64,000 nucleotides of DNA from Tetranychus cinnabarinus (GCA_022266195.1 WHVY01000002.1:8819001-8883000); one strand, 5' to 3'; positions 11,701 through 23,919 are shown, counted from the stretch's first letter. A program made the numbers and translations. The notes: generated by a model from the letters alone, not told the origin.

Positions 11701-14700
11701 ATTGCAAAAGTTGAAGTCGATTGAAAAGTTAGCTAAATGATTAGTTATGAGTCTGAACTAGAATTACCTTGAATTGATAATAAATTAGAGTAACAAAGGT
11801 AACATCATCTTTAGTCACGTTTCATCAGTTTACTGTAAAGAAACGAGCGCTTTGAAAGGGTTAAGAGTATTAATTTGAAGTTAATGAAGAAACTCTTGTA
11901 TTTCAATTGGATAACACATTTTTGTTAAAAAATTGATTTTTCAAAAGGCTCAAGTTGTACCTTTCCTTGACCATTCAACATTGTATATTTTATTGGTAAT
12001 AACAAGGCAAATGAAACAAAAAAAGAGACTTAACCATTTAAACAGAAACTATTGCATTCTAATGATGAACATTATTATTGATATAAGTGAATTTAATTAT
12101 CAATTAAGTTTTTGCAAGTTATTAGTTTAATTTTTGCTTCTCTGTTCATTTGTTACTTTTCATGTTTCACCATTTACTTTACGTTATTAGTTGATAATGT
12201 TATGTGAAGAGAAAAAGTTTTACAGTTGAATTATTTTTCTGTTGATTAGTTGATTGCTTTTCACCAACTGTATCCAATGATTAATTAACTTTGAGCCAAT
12301 TGAAGCGAACACAAAACTATACTCGAAAAGTACTTTTGCTACCTCATTAGCTGTCTCATGTGCAGTACAATATTCAGTGTTAAGCAAATGTTTACTTGAA
12401 AGTTGCTCGAAAAAAGATTCATTATTTTAAAATATCAATGTGAAACAATATCTTTAGTTTAAAACTTGACTCGAATCGACAGATTTTGTTGTGCCAAGTA
12501 TAAAGATTGAAATGGTTTGAATAGTGTCCACGAATAATGCGATATATAGGGATTGAACTCTATCCAAATCTATATAGAAATGGAAATAAATTTACTTCGT
12601 CTTTTAGTATTTGCGCATAGAGAACTTCAAGTTTAAATTGAAATCTATTGTCAATGGATATTGATCAAAAGTACCTGCGAAACTGTCTTCTTTAGGAGTC
12701 GACAAATTGAATGTGAAAGAGTACAAATAAAAGTTTATTCGTTAAAACAAATGCTTTAACATCAAAAGAAAAGCATCTAATCTCATTCGGTATTGCGGAT
12801 ATTGCTGGACTGTTATTGGAATGAAAAGTACGCTATCATTTTGCGATTCAACTACGGTTGTACACTTCTGTTTCATTGGTTCATCATTCATGTTTCTGTT
12901 CTGTTTCATTTCATTTTCAACTTTTCTCGATGTGTAACTATTGAAAACCTAAGAGCGTCTCTTTTTTTATTTCATGTGCGGCTCACAAAACTTGAATAGA
13001 AAGCTCTTCAAGATGTTCTCAGTTTCCAAGCATGTTTTACAAAATTGAGCTATAGATTAGCATCTCGATGTCCAGCTCATTTCAAATATTTTGCCAATCA
13101 TTTTATGGGCAGATATAAGAACTAAAATGACTTTTTGTTGCATTTCAATCTTTCAATTTACCTCTAAACCCATTAATTAAACGTGCTCAGTTTTATGTAA
13201 TACAAATGATCTTTAGATAATGGATAATGTCAGTAGGCTTATAAACTCGTTTTCACTTCGGGTGTGGGTTAATTGCTAATTAAATTTACTTTCAATTTGA
13301 TTATTTATTGGACATCTGATTAAATCTTTACTAATAGTATTAAGGCAAGAAATTTATACAAAATTCTGTCCACTGATAATTCACGTTAATATCAGTGACT
13401 GTTGTGTAGGCTATTGCATCTTGAATTAAGAAACTGAGTTGGAAAGGAATGTTATAAATGAACTATTTAAATAGCATTTACTAGCAGTCGGTCGCACTAT
13501 GGTCCGCCTTGCATATTGCTTTCAACCAATACCAGTGAAAATGGTTGATAACAAAATTCTTGATTCTCTGTTCAAACCTCTGACTTTAATCTTTACCAAT
13601 TACATGAAAAATGATAGTTAAACCTTCAATGACTCAATTCGATCTAACTTAGGCCTTGAGACTGCAATTATTAGATATTTTAGGTAAGAAAGCGGATTCT
13701 AATTAAATTTTGATTTTAACAAGTTGAAGTTTTTGCTCAATATTACATTCATTCATTGTAAAGAGAAGAATATTGAAATTCGATAAAAACTAATTTCTGA
13801 GCAACTTTCCAAAGTACTTCGAAACTCGCCAAAACCAGTAAAGAAATGTTTCGATTTTGTTTGCTAATCTACTTTGTTTATTTAAAGCGACAAAATTGGT
13901 CTTCATTTACATGGCCTTAATCCCATTCAAAGCAGTGGAGTAACAATAATGAAGCAAAACTAACTTGATGAATCTGACTGATAAAAGATGAATAAACCAT
14001 ATGTATGAAACACATTGAGAGGATAACTTTGTGATCAGATTTTTCGAATCTTGCATGTTCATCTCAAACAAGTTATCATGAATTAATTTGGATTTACTTT
14101 GACAAGAAGCATACAATTTTCTAGCAATTTTCACATAGAAAATGAAAGCCTCTTTACAGGGAAAAATATTTTTTTTCATTTCATGGTAAAAGCAAAGAAA
14201 CGAGAAAGTTGCATAAAATTGCTCATGTGGATAAATGTCCTTGTGTTAATAACTCAAGATGATGACGATGACGATAATGATGATGAATCTATACAACATG
14301 AATTATCTATAACCTGAAGGTGAAACTGAAACAGCGAAAGTGGAAACCAGCTTGGAAGCCATTTTACAAAATTTTTCTTCTCTTCATCTTCTTTCTTCCT
14401 TCTTCTTCCATCCTCTTCCTCTCTTCCATTATAGATATAGTTTGCTTTATAGAGTAACATTGGATAACATTGGGCAACATTGGGTTCAATTTTGGTTAAC
14501 CTTTCAGAAGAAGAACAGAAAAAAGTCGCCATTTTGGTTCTTTTCTTTGTCTTCTTCATTCCATAGTCTTTTCAGTTTCTCTTTAGTTTGCTGCTCAAAA
14601 TTTGCTGTAAAATTTAATTCTGTTCACTGTATTTGAAAAGGTTCATCATTATCATGAAACTTGAAACTTGGTCTTCAATGAACCCAATTCTAATGGTTAT

Positions 14701-16234
14701 TGTTATTGATTGTTTCAATTTTATATTACACTTTTGTCTCGTCATAAAATTGTTTACCCAAGTTTAATGTGTGTTAATTTTGTAGTTAATGATGATTATT
14801 AAATTTGATGACTTTTTTTGTGTTTGGTAATAATTTTTAGTTACTATTTTATGTTACAAAGGGAATGCTACCTTTTTTAGGTTGAACCGACACTTTTCTG
14901 GTGCTTTTATTGCTTAACCAAGAAGATGGTTTAAGAGTTAATATAAATGATTAAGACTGCGATCATCATCAGCATGACAACTGTTTACGATATTTTGGTA
15001 AACTTTGCTTCAATAATTTCATTCCTAAGTGCACAGCTCTTAAAATAGTTATTACTTGTTCAACTTGAGTTACTAACGCATTTTTTATTCAATATTCATT
15101 GTTGAGTTTTGTATCTTATTTTTGTGGCAATATGAATCTAGATGAAGGATGAAGATGTGAAAGAAGATGGTTACAGTTTTGTCACATTTTATTATTTTTG
15201 TGTCAACTGACAAGACACTTAATATGGTGACAAATTAATTGAATCTCAAATGGGTTAATAAGTAAAGTGTCATTGTTGTCAGTTTATTTTATGCTTTTGT
15301 AGTGTGCAAAGTAGTAAAGGTTTTACAATTGGAGATGATATAAAATTTAATTGTGGATATAAAACTAGCAATAAAGATATGAATCAGTTTCTGTTGATTG
15401 ACGGTAACTGGTAAAGTGAGTGAAAGTTATCAATTTATGCACATTTTACGAATTCGTGTCAATCAATTGATTTTAAAGGTTAAGAAACTTTATTCCGATT
15501 CTCCTTTCAATTGAGAGATGGAAACTCGAAATTGTAAAGTGTTAAGATTGCATTTCCCACGGAGCAATATTCTAAATCTGAAATTTATATACAGAAGCTT
15601 TTCAGAACTGACTCACAAACTTAGAAGCCAGTTATGGATCAGATCAATTGAGGCAATTTGACTCTTCGTTTGGAGTAAATAATCAAATTTTTCAAGATTT
15701 TCTTTGATTTCCTTTTCATGACCATAATTACAATTCAATTTACGCTATTTTACGCTAGCCTTGTGAAATAATTAAGCGAAATATAGATAACCAGAAGATA
15801 ACTGGAATGGTGCTTTAAAAGAAAGATGAAATTGAAGGAATTGCATCTAATGGAAGGCACTTTTCGACTTTTATCGACTGTGGTTGAGTTTAGAGAGCTA
15901 AGTTTCCGATCTAGAAACGTTGGTTATTGGAAAAGCTCGGCCTTTATGTAATAGTAACTCTTGGTTAAAAATTTATACAAGTTTCTTCAGGATAAAAGTT
16001 GGATAGTTAATAAAATAAGTTTCATTCCTATTAAGAGTACCAATAGACTAACTTTAATGCTATTATTTGTCATTAATGATGCCAGTTATTGTTACAAAAT
16101 GCGTTCTAAGAGGTAAAGGAAAGATGGAAATTGAGTTTCACTGATGAATGACTAATTTGACTTGTGTTGATGAATATTTAAAGTCGAAAGGAGTGAATGA
16201 AGTGAAAGGAATCTCAATGATTATGAATATTTAC
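8795..16234 (-). other. Ubx intron (about 7.4 kb)
   Basis: Lies between the Ubx donor at 16234 and the homeobox exon. No convincing coding exon is visible inside. It holds a pyrimidine-rich plus-strand tract at about 9.66-10.12 kb, AT-rich unique sequence at 10.2-13.3 kb, the right arm of a large inverted repeat (13.38-14.86 kb), and the diverged outer part of the exon-1 duplication (15.43-16.15 kb). Ubx introns in other arthropods often hold regulatory elements; I cannot point to a specific one here. Confidence 0.7.
13380..14860. repeat. Right arm of large inverted repeat
   Basis: Partner of 1780-5420, lying in the Ubx intron. It has an extra segment of roughly 130 bp near 14000-14130 that the left arm lacks. 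The arm gives an 'empty site' for two insertions in the left arm. Confidence 0.8.
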
Positions 16235-16970
16235 CACTTATTGGTGTCATCCAAGGATAAAAGTTTGGTGGAGCGCTTATAACGGCTTGTGATGATTGAC
16301 AATAAGCTGCACAAACATCTGAAACTGATCTTGAATAAGCAGCCGCATCAAACCTCATTGGATCTCCCGGGACTGAAACATTCATTGGGACACTAGAACC
16401 ACTTACTACACTTGAACCACTATTGACTGTCCCAGCACCTGCAATCCCTGAACCTGAACCTGTGACTGATGATGAACTTGCAGATCCTACAGCATTTGAA
16501 ACATTCACAGAGTTCTGACCTACTGAGACGGGAGATGAATGATCATAAAGTTTACTACATCCACTTGATCCTGTTGTTGGATTACCTGAACTATCAATCC
16601 CATAACTATTACTAGGATGATTAGTGTGGTGATGATGATGATGAGGATGATGATTAGTGTTGTTGTTGTTGTGTTGCGATTGAGATTGTTGTTGTGCTTG
16701 TGCTGTCTGTGAATGATGAACTTGAGCTTGTGTTTGGGCTTGTTGTTGTTGTTGTTGTTGTTGATCACTTAATGCTGATGATGAAGATAATGATGGAGTT
16801 AATGCAGATGCAAGTGAAGATGACACTGAACCTGAACTATTGTGCTGATTCTTATATGCACTTGGTGTTAATGATATTCCAGAAAATTTATAAGTCATTG
16901 CATGTTGATCATGTCCTGGTTGATGATGAGGTCCAGTTTGATAGAAACAATGATCAAAATTTGTGTTCAT
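16235..16970 (-). CDS. Ubx: Ultrabithorax (Ubx), exon 1: N-terminal region with YPWM motif
   Basis: First coding exon of the Hox transcription factor Ubx, which specifies posterior segment identity. Translation starts with MNTNFDHCFYQTG, resembling the conserved Ubx N-terminus (MNSYFEQ...FYG). A long low-complexity stretch follows (Gln near residues 70-77, His/Asn near 99-117, Ser/Gly runs), and the exon ends with NFYPWM, the Hox hexapeptide that contacts Extradenticle/PBX. The reading frame stops six codons past the hexapeptide region, but a splice donor (agtg|gtaaat) sits after 245 codons plus one base (phase 1), exactly where Hox genes carry their intron. Joined to the homeobox exon at 8794-8445 it gives PISG-GNGLRRRGRQ, the expected Ubx linker, and a protein of about 361 residues. 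The whole exon is duplicated in inverse orientation at 27025-27760. Recognition as Ubx is firm; the exact transcript is inferred. Confidence 0.9.
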
Positions 16971-17010
16971 AATTTAATTTCAATGTTTCCTATTCACTTG
17001 ATTATTAATA

Positions 17011-17060
17011 ACTGATCACTTTTAACTGATCACTTGCAACTGATCACAATTCACTGATCA
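17011..17060 (-). promoter_or_regulatory. 14-bp periodic TGATCAGT array in the Ubx leader (native copy)
   Basis: Same four-unit array as at 26935-26984, reading on the minus strand 41-90 bp upstream of the native Ubx start. Spacing and filler bases are the same in both copies. Confidence 0.7.
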
Positions 17061-17669
17061 CCAAACACACAAAACAAACTTGAATTAAACTCGGCTTCTT
17101 ACATCAACTCAACTGTCCATTATAATCTTTATAGGATTTTCATCATCAATTTTATTCCAAAATATACTTCTCACTCTTTCTTCTCACTCATATCAACTCT
17201 CCCTTACATAACCATCGTCATCATCATCATCATCATCTTCTTCATCTTCTTCATCTTCATCTTCGTCATCATTATGATACAATTCACGTTTATTCATAGC
17301 ACTTCAACTCAGACTCAAACTCAAACTCCAACTATAACTCCAACTGCAACTGGATAAGGAAGACAAGGGCGAGTCCAAATGAACCACTTTTAACCAATCA
17401 GAATCATTCTCTTTTTGTATTCCAACAACTAAACTCTCAGTTTTCATTAACCATTCAATCTTCAATTGTTAACATTCATGGAAATTAAAATACATTAAAC
17501 TCGTTTCAACAGAAAAATTAAAACTTCAAAATCAAAGTATTGCGTTAATTGAGTTGAACTTTAATTGCAATTTGGTGAATATGGTTTATTGCTGATGGCT
17601 GCTCACTTTTCAGAGGTTAACAACAAACATATAAGGCATCAGGTATGTATACGGGTACTAGCTCGATAC

Positions 17670-18690
17670 TCGAGTCTGCATACGAGTAAACTAACGCGTA
17701 AACACTTTAACAATTTCCAGCCTTCGCGTATCCTCATTAGTGTCAACATATCAAGATCTTTGCCTGTAAATTAAACTGCAAATAATTCGAGATATTCACG
17801 AAAAATCTCAAAAAAAGAAACAACCAGTTCACATAATTTTTTGACTAACTAACAGAGTAAGTCAATTCCTGAACGGTTACCTAAACTTAGCTTCATATTT
17901 ATGGTTATCTTCAGCTTCCTTCAATTTTTTCAATTAAAGTCAATCAATTATTATAGTGAGACCTCCAGCTTCCCTTCATTATCTTAAATTGAAGTTTCAA
18001 CAGAAAAAAAATTCAATTGTCACAAGAGTTGCAAGAGATGACATCGAAACCAGAAATATAATAAACATGAAAAACAGGGCGTTAACTTGGGTTAGTCAGT
18101 TTAAAAGCGACTATGAGTCACTTGAATTGAATATCTTTTGGCTGCAGCCGAGAGATGAATTAAATGAGAAGCTGGATTCAGGATCTACTTGTGTTCATCA
18201 GAATATTGTGATCTCTCTCACTGACAATGAGTCACTCAGATTTTAAATTTTAAATTAAATTCGCCAAAATCATGTGTGTTTCTATGGCAACAATTACCTT
18301 GGTTTGTTTTTGTTTGTGCTGGTCTCTTATTGGCTGGGTTTGGATTGATTTCTAGCTTATTGCTATTTCTTTTTATTATCTATTTAACTGATTTAGAGTT
18401 ATGGATTATCCTAGTTCAATGTCAATAAATTTGCTCCAATGCTCACCCGATGCTTACCAGCTCTTTGAGAAGATAGATGATAAAGTTTACAGAGGAAAAT
18501 ATCTTTCAACTGGCCAATTTTTAGCTATTAAAACAATTAATCTGGAGGAAACGAATGACACTCAATTGGATAAAGAAAGATATTTATTTAACAAGATCGT
18601 TAAGACATGAGAATATTTTACCATATCTCTCCTGTTTTCTTCAATTTGAACATCTATGGATAGTGTCACCTTATTGTCAATATAACTGAA
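17670..18690. repeat. Inverted segmental duplicate of the STRAD 5' region
   Basis: Matches about 48430-49430 in inverse orientation at high identity, with small indels. It contains the copied small frame (17956-18246) and the broken STRAD exon. It begins little more than 100 bp beyond the Ubx exon-1 duplication core. Confidence 0.85.
18401..18690 (+). pseudogene. Truncated duplicate of STRAD (5' part of exon 1)
   Basis: Near-identical copy of the first roughly 95 codons of STRAD, inverted relative to the gene at 48699. It starts MDYPSSMSINLLQC. A five-base deletion after NDTQLD shifts the frame to a stop a few codons later. Homology ends abruptly inside the kinase N-lobe at TATTGTCAATAT (about 18684), followed by unrelated DNA. 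The 5' flank is copied too, back to about 17670. Confidence 0.88.
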
Positions 18691-21094
18691 AAATGCAACC
18701 TACTGTCATCCATCATTATCGGCTTAAGCCACACTCACGAAAAAACCAAATTAATGTTGAGCTTAAGTTGGCGCGACTTTTTGAAGTCGACTAACCAAAT
18801 GATATAGCTGATAGGTTCAGAATCCCCTGTGAGCCATACGATACTTTTGAGCAGTATATATAGTTTTCAATCAGTTTTCAATTGTCAGAATTAGCAAAGT
18901 CAAGCCCTACTCAGAGTTACCACATAGAAACATCGCCCCTGTTAACTAAAAATCAATTAGTAATCCAACATAATTTTTATAACGAATCACAAATCGTTGA
19001 AAAGCCCACCACATACTATTTTCACTAAAAAATTTATCGTTTTCTGAAGAGCCAAAAATTTCCTGTACAAATGCGATTTTTGAATTTTGAATTAAGTTAC
19101 AAGGAGAATTCAATCCTGAATTCAAAATCTACTCAAAATAGACATAACCATAGATTGACAATTTTCGGCTGCATTTAAAGGAGAGCAAGAGATAACACGA
19201 GAGCATGGGGTTACAAGTGTGATAAAGTTTAGTTTAAATTCTCGATGATAGATAGCACTGCAATCTCCATGACAGCTTACACAGAAGACCGCTTTATTGT
19301 ATCATTGATATATAATTCCATGTAACAGGTCACTTTCGTACAGGAAGATAGAGCTCAAAAGACTGCATGCTCATTGGCTCAAAGAAAAGCTTTCAATTTG
19401 CGTATTTCAGCTATAAAGCACATGTTTTTCATTGTTTACCTCAACTTGATTACACTAACATTTTTTTATAAGAAACACTAGTTTTACTCAACTTCTAATG
19501 AATTTTCTTGATCTAAAAACACCAATTATGCCAAAACGGATAACTTGACAACAGTTGTGGACAGTGATCAAATTATTGGTAAAAAATGTAAATTTTTTTA
19601 TTCTCTTTCATTATTTCAGTCAGTCAAATAAATATGTTTTCTAATCATAAATAGACCCTTAATGAAGTCCTCGTGTAGAAATCAGCTTAAAATTGACAAA
19701 GAAAGAGAGATAAAAATACATACATTGGTCCTTTCTGTGTTAAAAAGAAAAGTTTCCACAAAAAGAAGAAAGTCTCTTACGGCATTAAGTTGATGATAGC
19801 AGTGGACATGAGGATGAAATGTCCGAATTGGAGAGTAGACCTAAATGATAGCTGTACAACACCAAGTAACCGAGAAATAATTGTAAGAAAAATGAAAAGA
19901 TTTTCTAAAGCTTGATCAGAACTAAGAACATTTTGAATAATTGAAAAAATCATTTTGCACTCGATTTATGTAATTGCGGCGGGACGACATTCAGTTTGAA
20001 AATGAGTTGCAACATTGTACTACAGTGAAATACCAAATAAAAACAGTATCAGATAATGACAGTGAATTTGTCAATGGTCCCTACGTAAGGACGATTTATG
20101 AAATCTGTATTTTTTCAATACACTGCCCAGTGAGCTATTACAAGTTACTGTCATTACCTGGTATTTTACTGTAGTTGAGAGTCTTTTTCTATGGCTGGAC
20201 GCACTTTGCCAAAAAAAGCTGACAACTTAAGCTAAAAAAACTAATTCAGCATAAAACTGTCAATCAATCGAACTCTTTGTGACCCATTAACAAACAATTG
20301 ATGCAGAGAAGGTTTTACAATGAAAATGAGAATTGAGCGCAAAAGATGGTATAAAAAAACAAAAGTAGAAAATGAAAAGGAGTCGAAAAATGTAACTCTT
20401 TTGAAACACATCAAGTTGACCGAATACAGTTATTTAATCTTGTGCAAAAGTTTGTATCTTTTAAAAAAAGTTTATGCTTGTTTTATAGTTACTTTCGCAA
20501 TTCTTAAATTAATTCTAAAATTAAAATTATTGCTACACCAATATTTTTATAGATTTATCCTGCTTGCTAAGGGAAGTGAGGTAACTCAGCTGCAAGCTGA
20601 CAAAGCTATTAGCAGCTTGTTTATAGAAGGTTGCTATGCAATTACAGTCTTGAGACAGTGCAGCTTTACCTCACTGGCTTCGGTACCTAGACTTTGTTTT
20701 AATCAAATCTCTGTACTCTCGCCTTTGCTGTCTCCCTTTTCTTTTATTGTAACCTTATTAGAAACAAACGGGCAGTTTGAATCAAAAATTAGTCTGGTAT
20801 CCATCCATTCACCGCAAATACTAGATTGTGAAAACAAACAAACAATATTTGGACAGATTGGCTCTTTAAAATAACTCAACTGATTAAGGAATAGCTGGTC
20901 ATGGTTATTCACTCGATCTGTTTTGATCAACAAATTACCGATTTCGCAAGTTTTATTTGCTCTTGTGAATTTAATTGAATTGAATTTGGAAAAGCACAAC
21001 GATCAAGAAATTATTGAAATTTTATTATCTTAGTGATCAAAGTATAAAAATTGCAATTTTTCGAACGATTCTTTAACTCGATTGAAGTGTCTTC
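18691..21094. other. Mosaic spacer between the STRAD and KMT5A copies
   Basis: Apart from the 184-codon frame, no gene is seen. A short segment at about 18700-18740 (ATTATCGGCTTAAGCC) resembles the KMT5A-syntaxin spacer near 45570-45600 in inverse orientation. This suggests the STRAD and KMT5A copies came from one block whose middle was lost. Confidence 0.4.
20320..20874 (+). CDS. Hypothetical ORF, 184 residues
   Basis: ATG-initiated frame, unusually long for this base composition. The N-terminal third is Lys-rich; a hydrophobic stretch follows (ACFIVTFAILKLILKLKLLL), then mixed sequence with KGSEVTQLQADKAISSLFIE. No family recognised. It lies within the mosaic of duplicated and mobile DNA, so it may be a remnant of a mobile element or a chance frame. 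No splice context or neighbour supports it. Confidence 0.2.
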   Translation: MKMRIERKRWYKKTKVENEKESKNVTLLKHIKLTEYSYLILCKSLYLLKKVYACFIVTFAILKLILKLKLLLHQYFYRFILLAKGSEVTQLQADKAISSLFIEGCYAITVLRQCSFTSLASVPRLCFNQISVLSPLLSPFSFIVTLLETNGQFESKISLVSIHSPQILDCENKQTIFGQIGSLK

Positions 21095-22320
21095 AATTGG
21101 TTTTCTAAATTTAGTGATTCAGCTAGGCCGCTAACAATTATTCTGAATTGAAATGTGTGAAACTAGTTCATAACAAAACCAACGCACAAATAACAATTAA
21201 AGCAAGCGTCAAGCTAGAAACGAATGCAATATCAGAAGAAAAATGGCAATTTTGATAATCCAATAGATGCTGACATTAATCTGATTCTCGGAAAAAAATA
21301 TCATAAATCTTGATTCTGTAACATGATTCTATCCCCCTGCTTATAATCCTCTGCCTTATAATTCATATTCTAATTCATATACCATTGAATGGCAGAGACA
21401 ATTAGCTGACTTCATATATTTTCAATAGCATTCAAATTTGACGAACATGCAGGTGAGTCTGGTGATTTGGTGTTATACTTTTGGCGTTGCATTAAACATG
21501 ATTAATTACGTCTTACATCTATCTCGAATTCAATTTCATCCATAATTCTGAAAGCCTTGATAGAAACATTTGTGACCCTGAAACTTTTTTCAGTGATTTT
21601 ATTTACGACAAATTGAATGTTGTAAAAGGTTTGCTGACAAGACCATCCACGACTTTCCATCAAATCAACATCCATTTTATCTGATCCATAAAAACCCTAA
21701 TTCAATTTATTTCATCAAATTTTGAATTGATTCTGGCTCGAAATTGTACCAACCTCTTCGATTTTTCACACGATTCTGCAATCCGATTCGAATGCTTTTG
21801 ATTGACTTTAAAAATTTAGTGATTTAATAATTCTGAATTGAAATGTGTTAAACTTGTGTATACCAAAACCATCTGATTACAATCAAAGGGCGTCAAATCA
21901 GAATAAAATGCCAAAAATTTGTTTTGCAGAAAACTTTTGTCACAGTGAGTCAAAATACTCTACACGAAAAGCCATTCTACCAATTGAAGACTGAGAAAAA
22001 ATGAAATCATAGGCCTGCTTTGACTAGGTCAGGAAGAACAACAAAGTTGACTAAAGATAAAAGAGACTTATTACTGATGAATGCGAAGAACACAAACCAA
22101 CTCCATTGGGAATTAGCAGTTATTCCAGAAGATTGATTTCGAAATTTGGCTAGGCCACTAACAATCATTCTGGATCTAAATGTGTGAAACTAGTGTATAA
22201 TCAAACCAAAACACAAATCAAGTCAAAGACTGTCAAACTAGAAACAAATGCAATATCAGGAATAAATATGGATAGTCCACTACATGCTTTAAACAATAAG
22301 ATTCTCAATGTTGTTATTGT
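21095..22320. repeat. Diverged direct repeats
   Basis: Blocks near 21095-21295, 21790-21905 and 22130-22320 share runs such as GAAATGTGTGAAACTAG, GCTAGGCC and GAATGCAATATCAG in the same orientation. They look like degenerate copies of a dispersed element. No coding content. Confidence 0.5.
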
Positions 22321-22471
22321 TCATTATTAGTCTGGAAACATCCCTGAGTATCAGAATGTATTATCTTTCAAAAGAATGAAAAAAGACAGAAATGCTTCTT
22401 CACGCCATCTATCAGCGAGAATTTTTCCCCCTGATTTTGCATTACTCGCCTTGTCGTGCAGTTTCGTATTA

Positions 22472-22642
22472 CTGTAAATTCACACTCACTTTGAATAAAA
22501 AATTAGAGCCATCTAAAGCTAACAGAGCGCTATTTCTAGTATAAATAGTGCTATGATAATTCGAATAGTATTCTCAAACTATTGGCGATTTATAATAATA
22601 GAGGGCGCTGTTTGTTTGATCAAAATAAGTGTGAATTTACAG
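22472..22642. mobile_element. 171-bp MITE-like element
   Basis: Perfect 15-bp terminal inverted repeats: CTGTAAATTCACACT at 22472-22486 and AGTGTGAATTTACAG at 22628-22642. Non-coding. Confidence 0.65.
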
Positions 22643-22643
22643 C

Positions 22644-22780
22644 GTGTAACTAAAGTTCGTGTAGGAGGCAAAAAAGTATTTCCCCCTGCGTAAAAACCAA
22701 TTTTAATTTGCTTTGATTTCTCGATTGAGAAACTGATTTCCTCTCTTAAGCCCTCCAACATACACGAACTTTAGTTACAC
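22644..22780. mobile_element. 137-bp MITE-like element abutting the previous one
   Basis: Perfect 20-bp terminal inverted repeats: GTGTAACTAAAGTTCGTGTA at 22644-22663 and its inverse at 22761-22780. It lies one base from the 22472-22642 element. Confidence 0.65.
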
Positions 22781-22804
22781 CCTGTACTGTACTCACTGAC
22801 CAAA

Positions 22805-23905
22805 CACCATATCAAGTGGAAAGGCAACTCCATCTTTTGATAGGTTTTCAAAGTATCTTCCACCGGTCCAAAATTTGAAAATTTTAAATATGAAAAGTAA
22901 CATGCGCAACATTAAAGCTGCTTATTTTTAGTCGAATATCCGTAAATAAAAATTTGTAATTGTTAAAAATCATCATCATCATCATCAATTATTTTTTATC
23001 TGGGTTGTTAAAAATGTCGAGAAAACAAACAAAAGTGACGAAAAAGGAAAAGGTGTAACAAGCAAAGTTAAAATACCAAAAAATGAATTTGTGTGTGAAT
23101 ATGCCGGTGATTTAGTGAAATTTTCAGAAGCAAAAGTAAGTTTTATTTGATTCATTTCATTTAGAGTTTTCATTTTAATTTTTACTAATTTTTTATCTTC
23201 TTCTTGATTTCTAGATTAGAGAAAAAAATTATGAAAATGAGCACTTGGGTTGTTATTTATATTTCTTTAACTTTAAAGGAAAGAGGTTTTGTATTGACGC
23301 AACTAAACCAAATGACAGAATTGGACGCCTCATCAATCATAGCCGTAAAAAGCCGAATCTGAAAACAAAAATAATAGATCTCGATGGCAAGCCTCGTTTA
23401 ATTTTCATTTCATTAAGAGAAATAAGTCCAGGCGAGGAATTAACATACGACTACGGTGATAGAAGTAAAGAAGCTATAGCTGCCCATCCATGGCTGAATA
23501 CTAGTTGATTTTATTCGAACTTGACAAATCATCGAAAATTGTAAAATTTGTATTTTATTTAAGATAGCTTTTTCAACAATAAACAATTTGTAAAGAAAGT
23601 ATTTTATCTTTAATTGATTATGTTCGTTGATTGATGAGTATTGTTTACATCGATTAAATACCCGCCCAAACTTTAAACCAGTTTCATTTATTATTACGAG
23701 AAGGCAGCACCATATGTACCACACAATCATTGTACAGTAAGAGTCTACTAAAGACGACTAGAAGTCTACATGAGTGATATTTCTTAGCAAAAGCTAATTT
23801 TTGAGCTATTTTCTTGATTTGTGTCTATTTCAATTATCTTATTAAGTGAATTCTCAATTTCTTGGATTATCCTCACAGATTTTTAAAGGTGTTGTCAGGA
23901 GTAAA
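22805..23905. repeat. Inverted segmental duplicate of KMT5A and SPT5 leader region
   Basis: Matches about 44300-45560 in inverse orientation. It covers the KMT5A upstream region with its CAT triplet run, both KMT5A exons (one internally deleted), the 3' flank, and the SPT5 leader exon (cacag|attttta... near 23880). The KMT5A-derived part is nearly identical to the source. Confidence 0.85.
22985..23509 (+). pseudogene. Broken duplicate of KMT5A with intact SET exon
   Basis: Copy of the KMT5A gene in inverse orientation. Exon 1 keeps the start (ATG TCG AGA AAA CAA) but has lost most of the N-terminal coding part, and the rejoined frame hits a stop within 15 codons. The donor (gcaaaa|gtaagt) and the following exon are preserved. 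The SET exon (23216-23509) encodes a protein segment identical to the active gene; I saw one synonymous difference. With the frame broken in exon 1, a full SET domain cannot be made from this start. It is therefore a young pseudogene unless another promoter and exon feed the second exon. Confidence 0.85.
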
Positions 23906-23919
23906 TAGAGAAACAGTAA

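Larger units (their letters stand above)
16150..17548. repeat. Inverted duplication, identical core, native Ubx copy
   Basis: Partner of 26447-27845. It includes Ubx exon 1, its leader, and about 580 bp of 5' flank with an imperfect triplet run (CAT/CTT) near 17216-17275. A broken STRAD copy begins little more than 100 bp beyond its outer edge, so the native Ubx promoter side is cut short by duplicated foreign DNA. Confidence 0.85.

Noticed and set aside
16520..16972. Shadow frames on both strands over the Ubx exon (also 27023-27475)
   Set aside because: Products of triplet-repeat composition; the sense frame with the YPWM motif and Ubx start explains the region. They were useful only as evidence of nucleotide identity.
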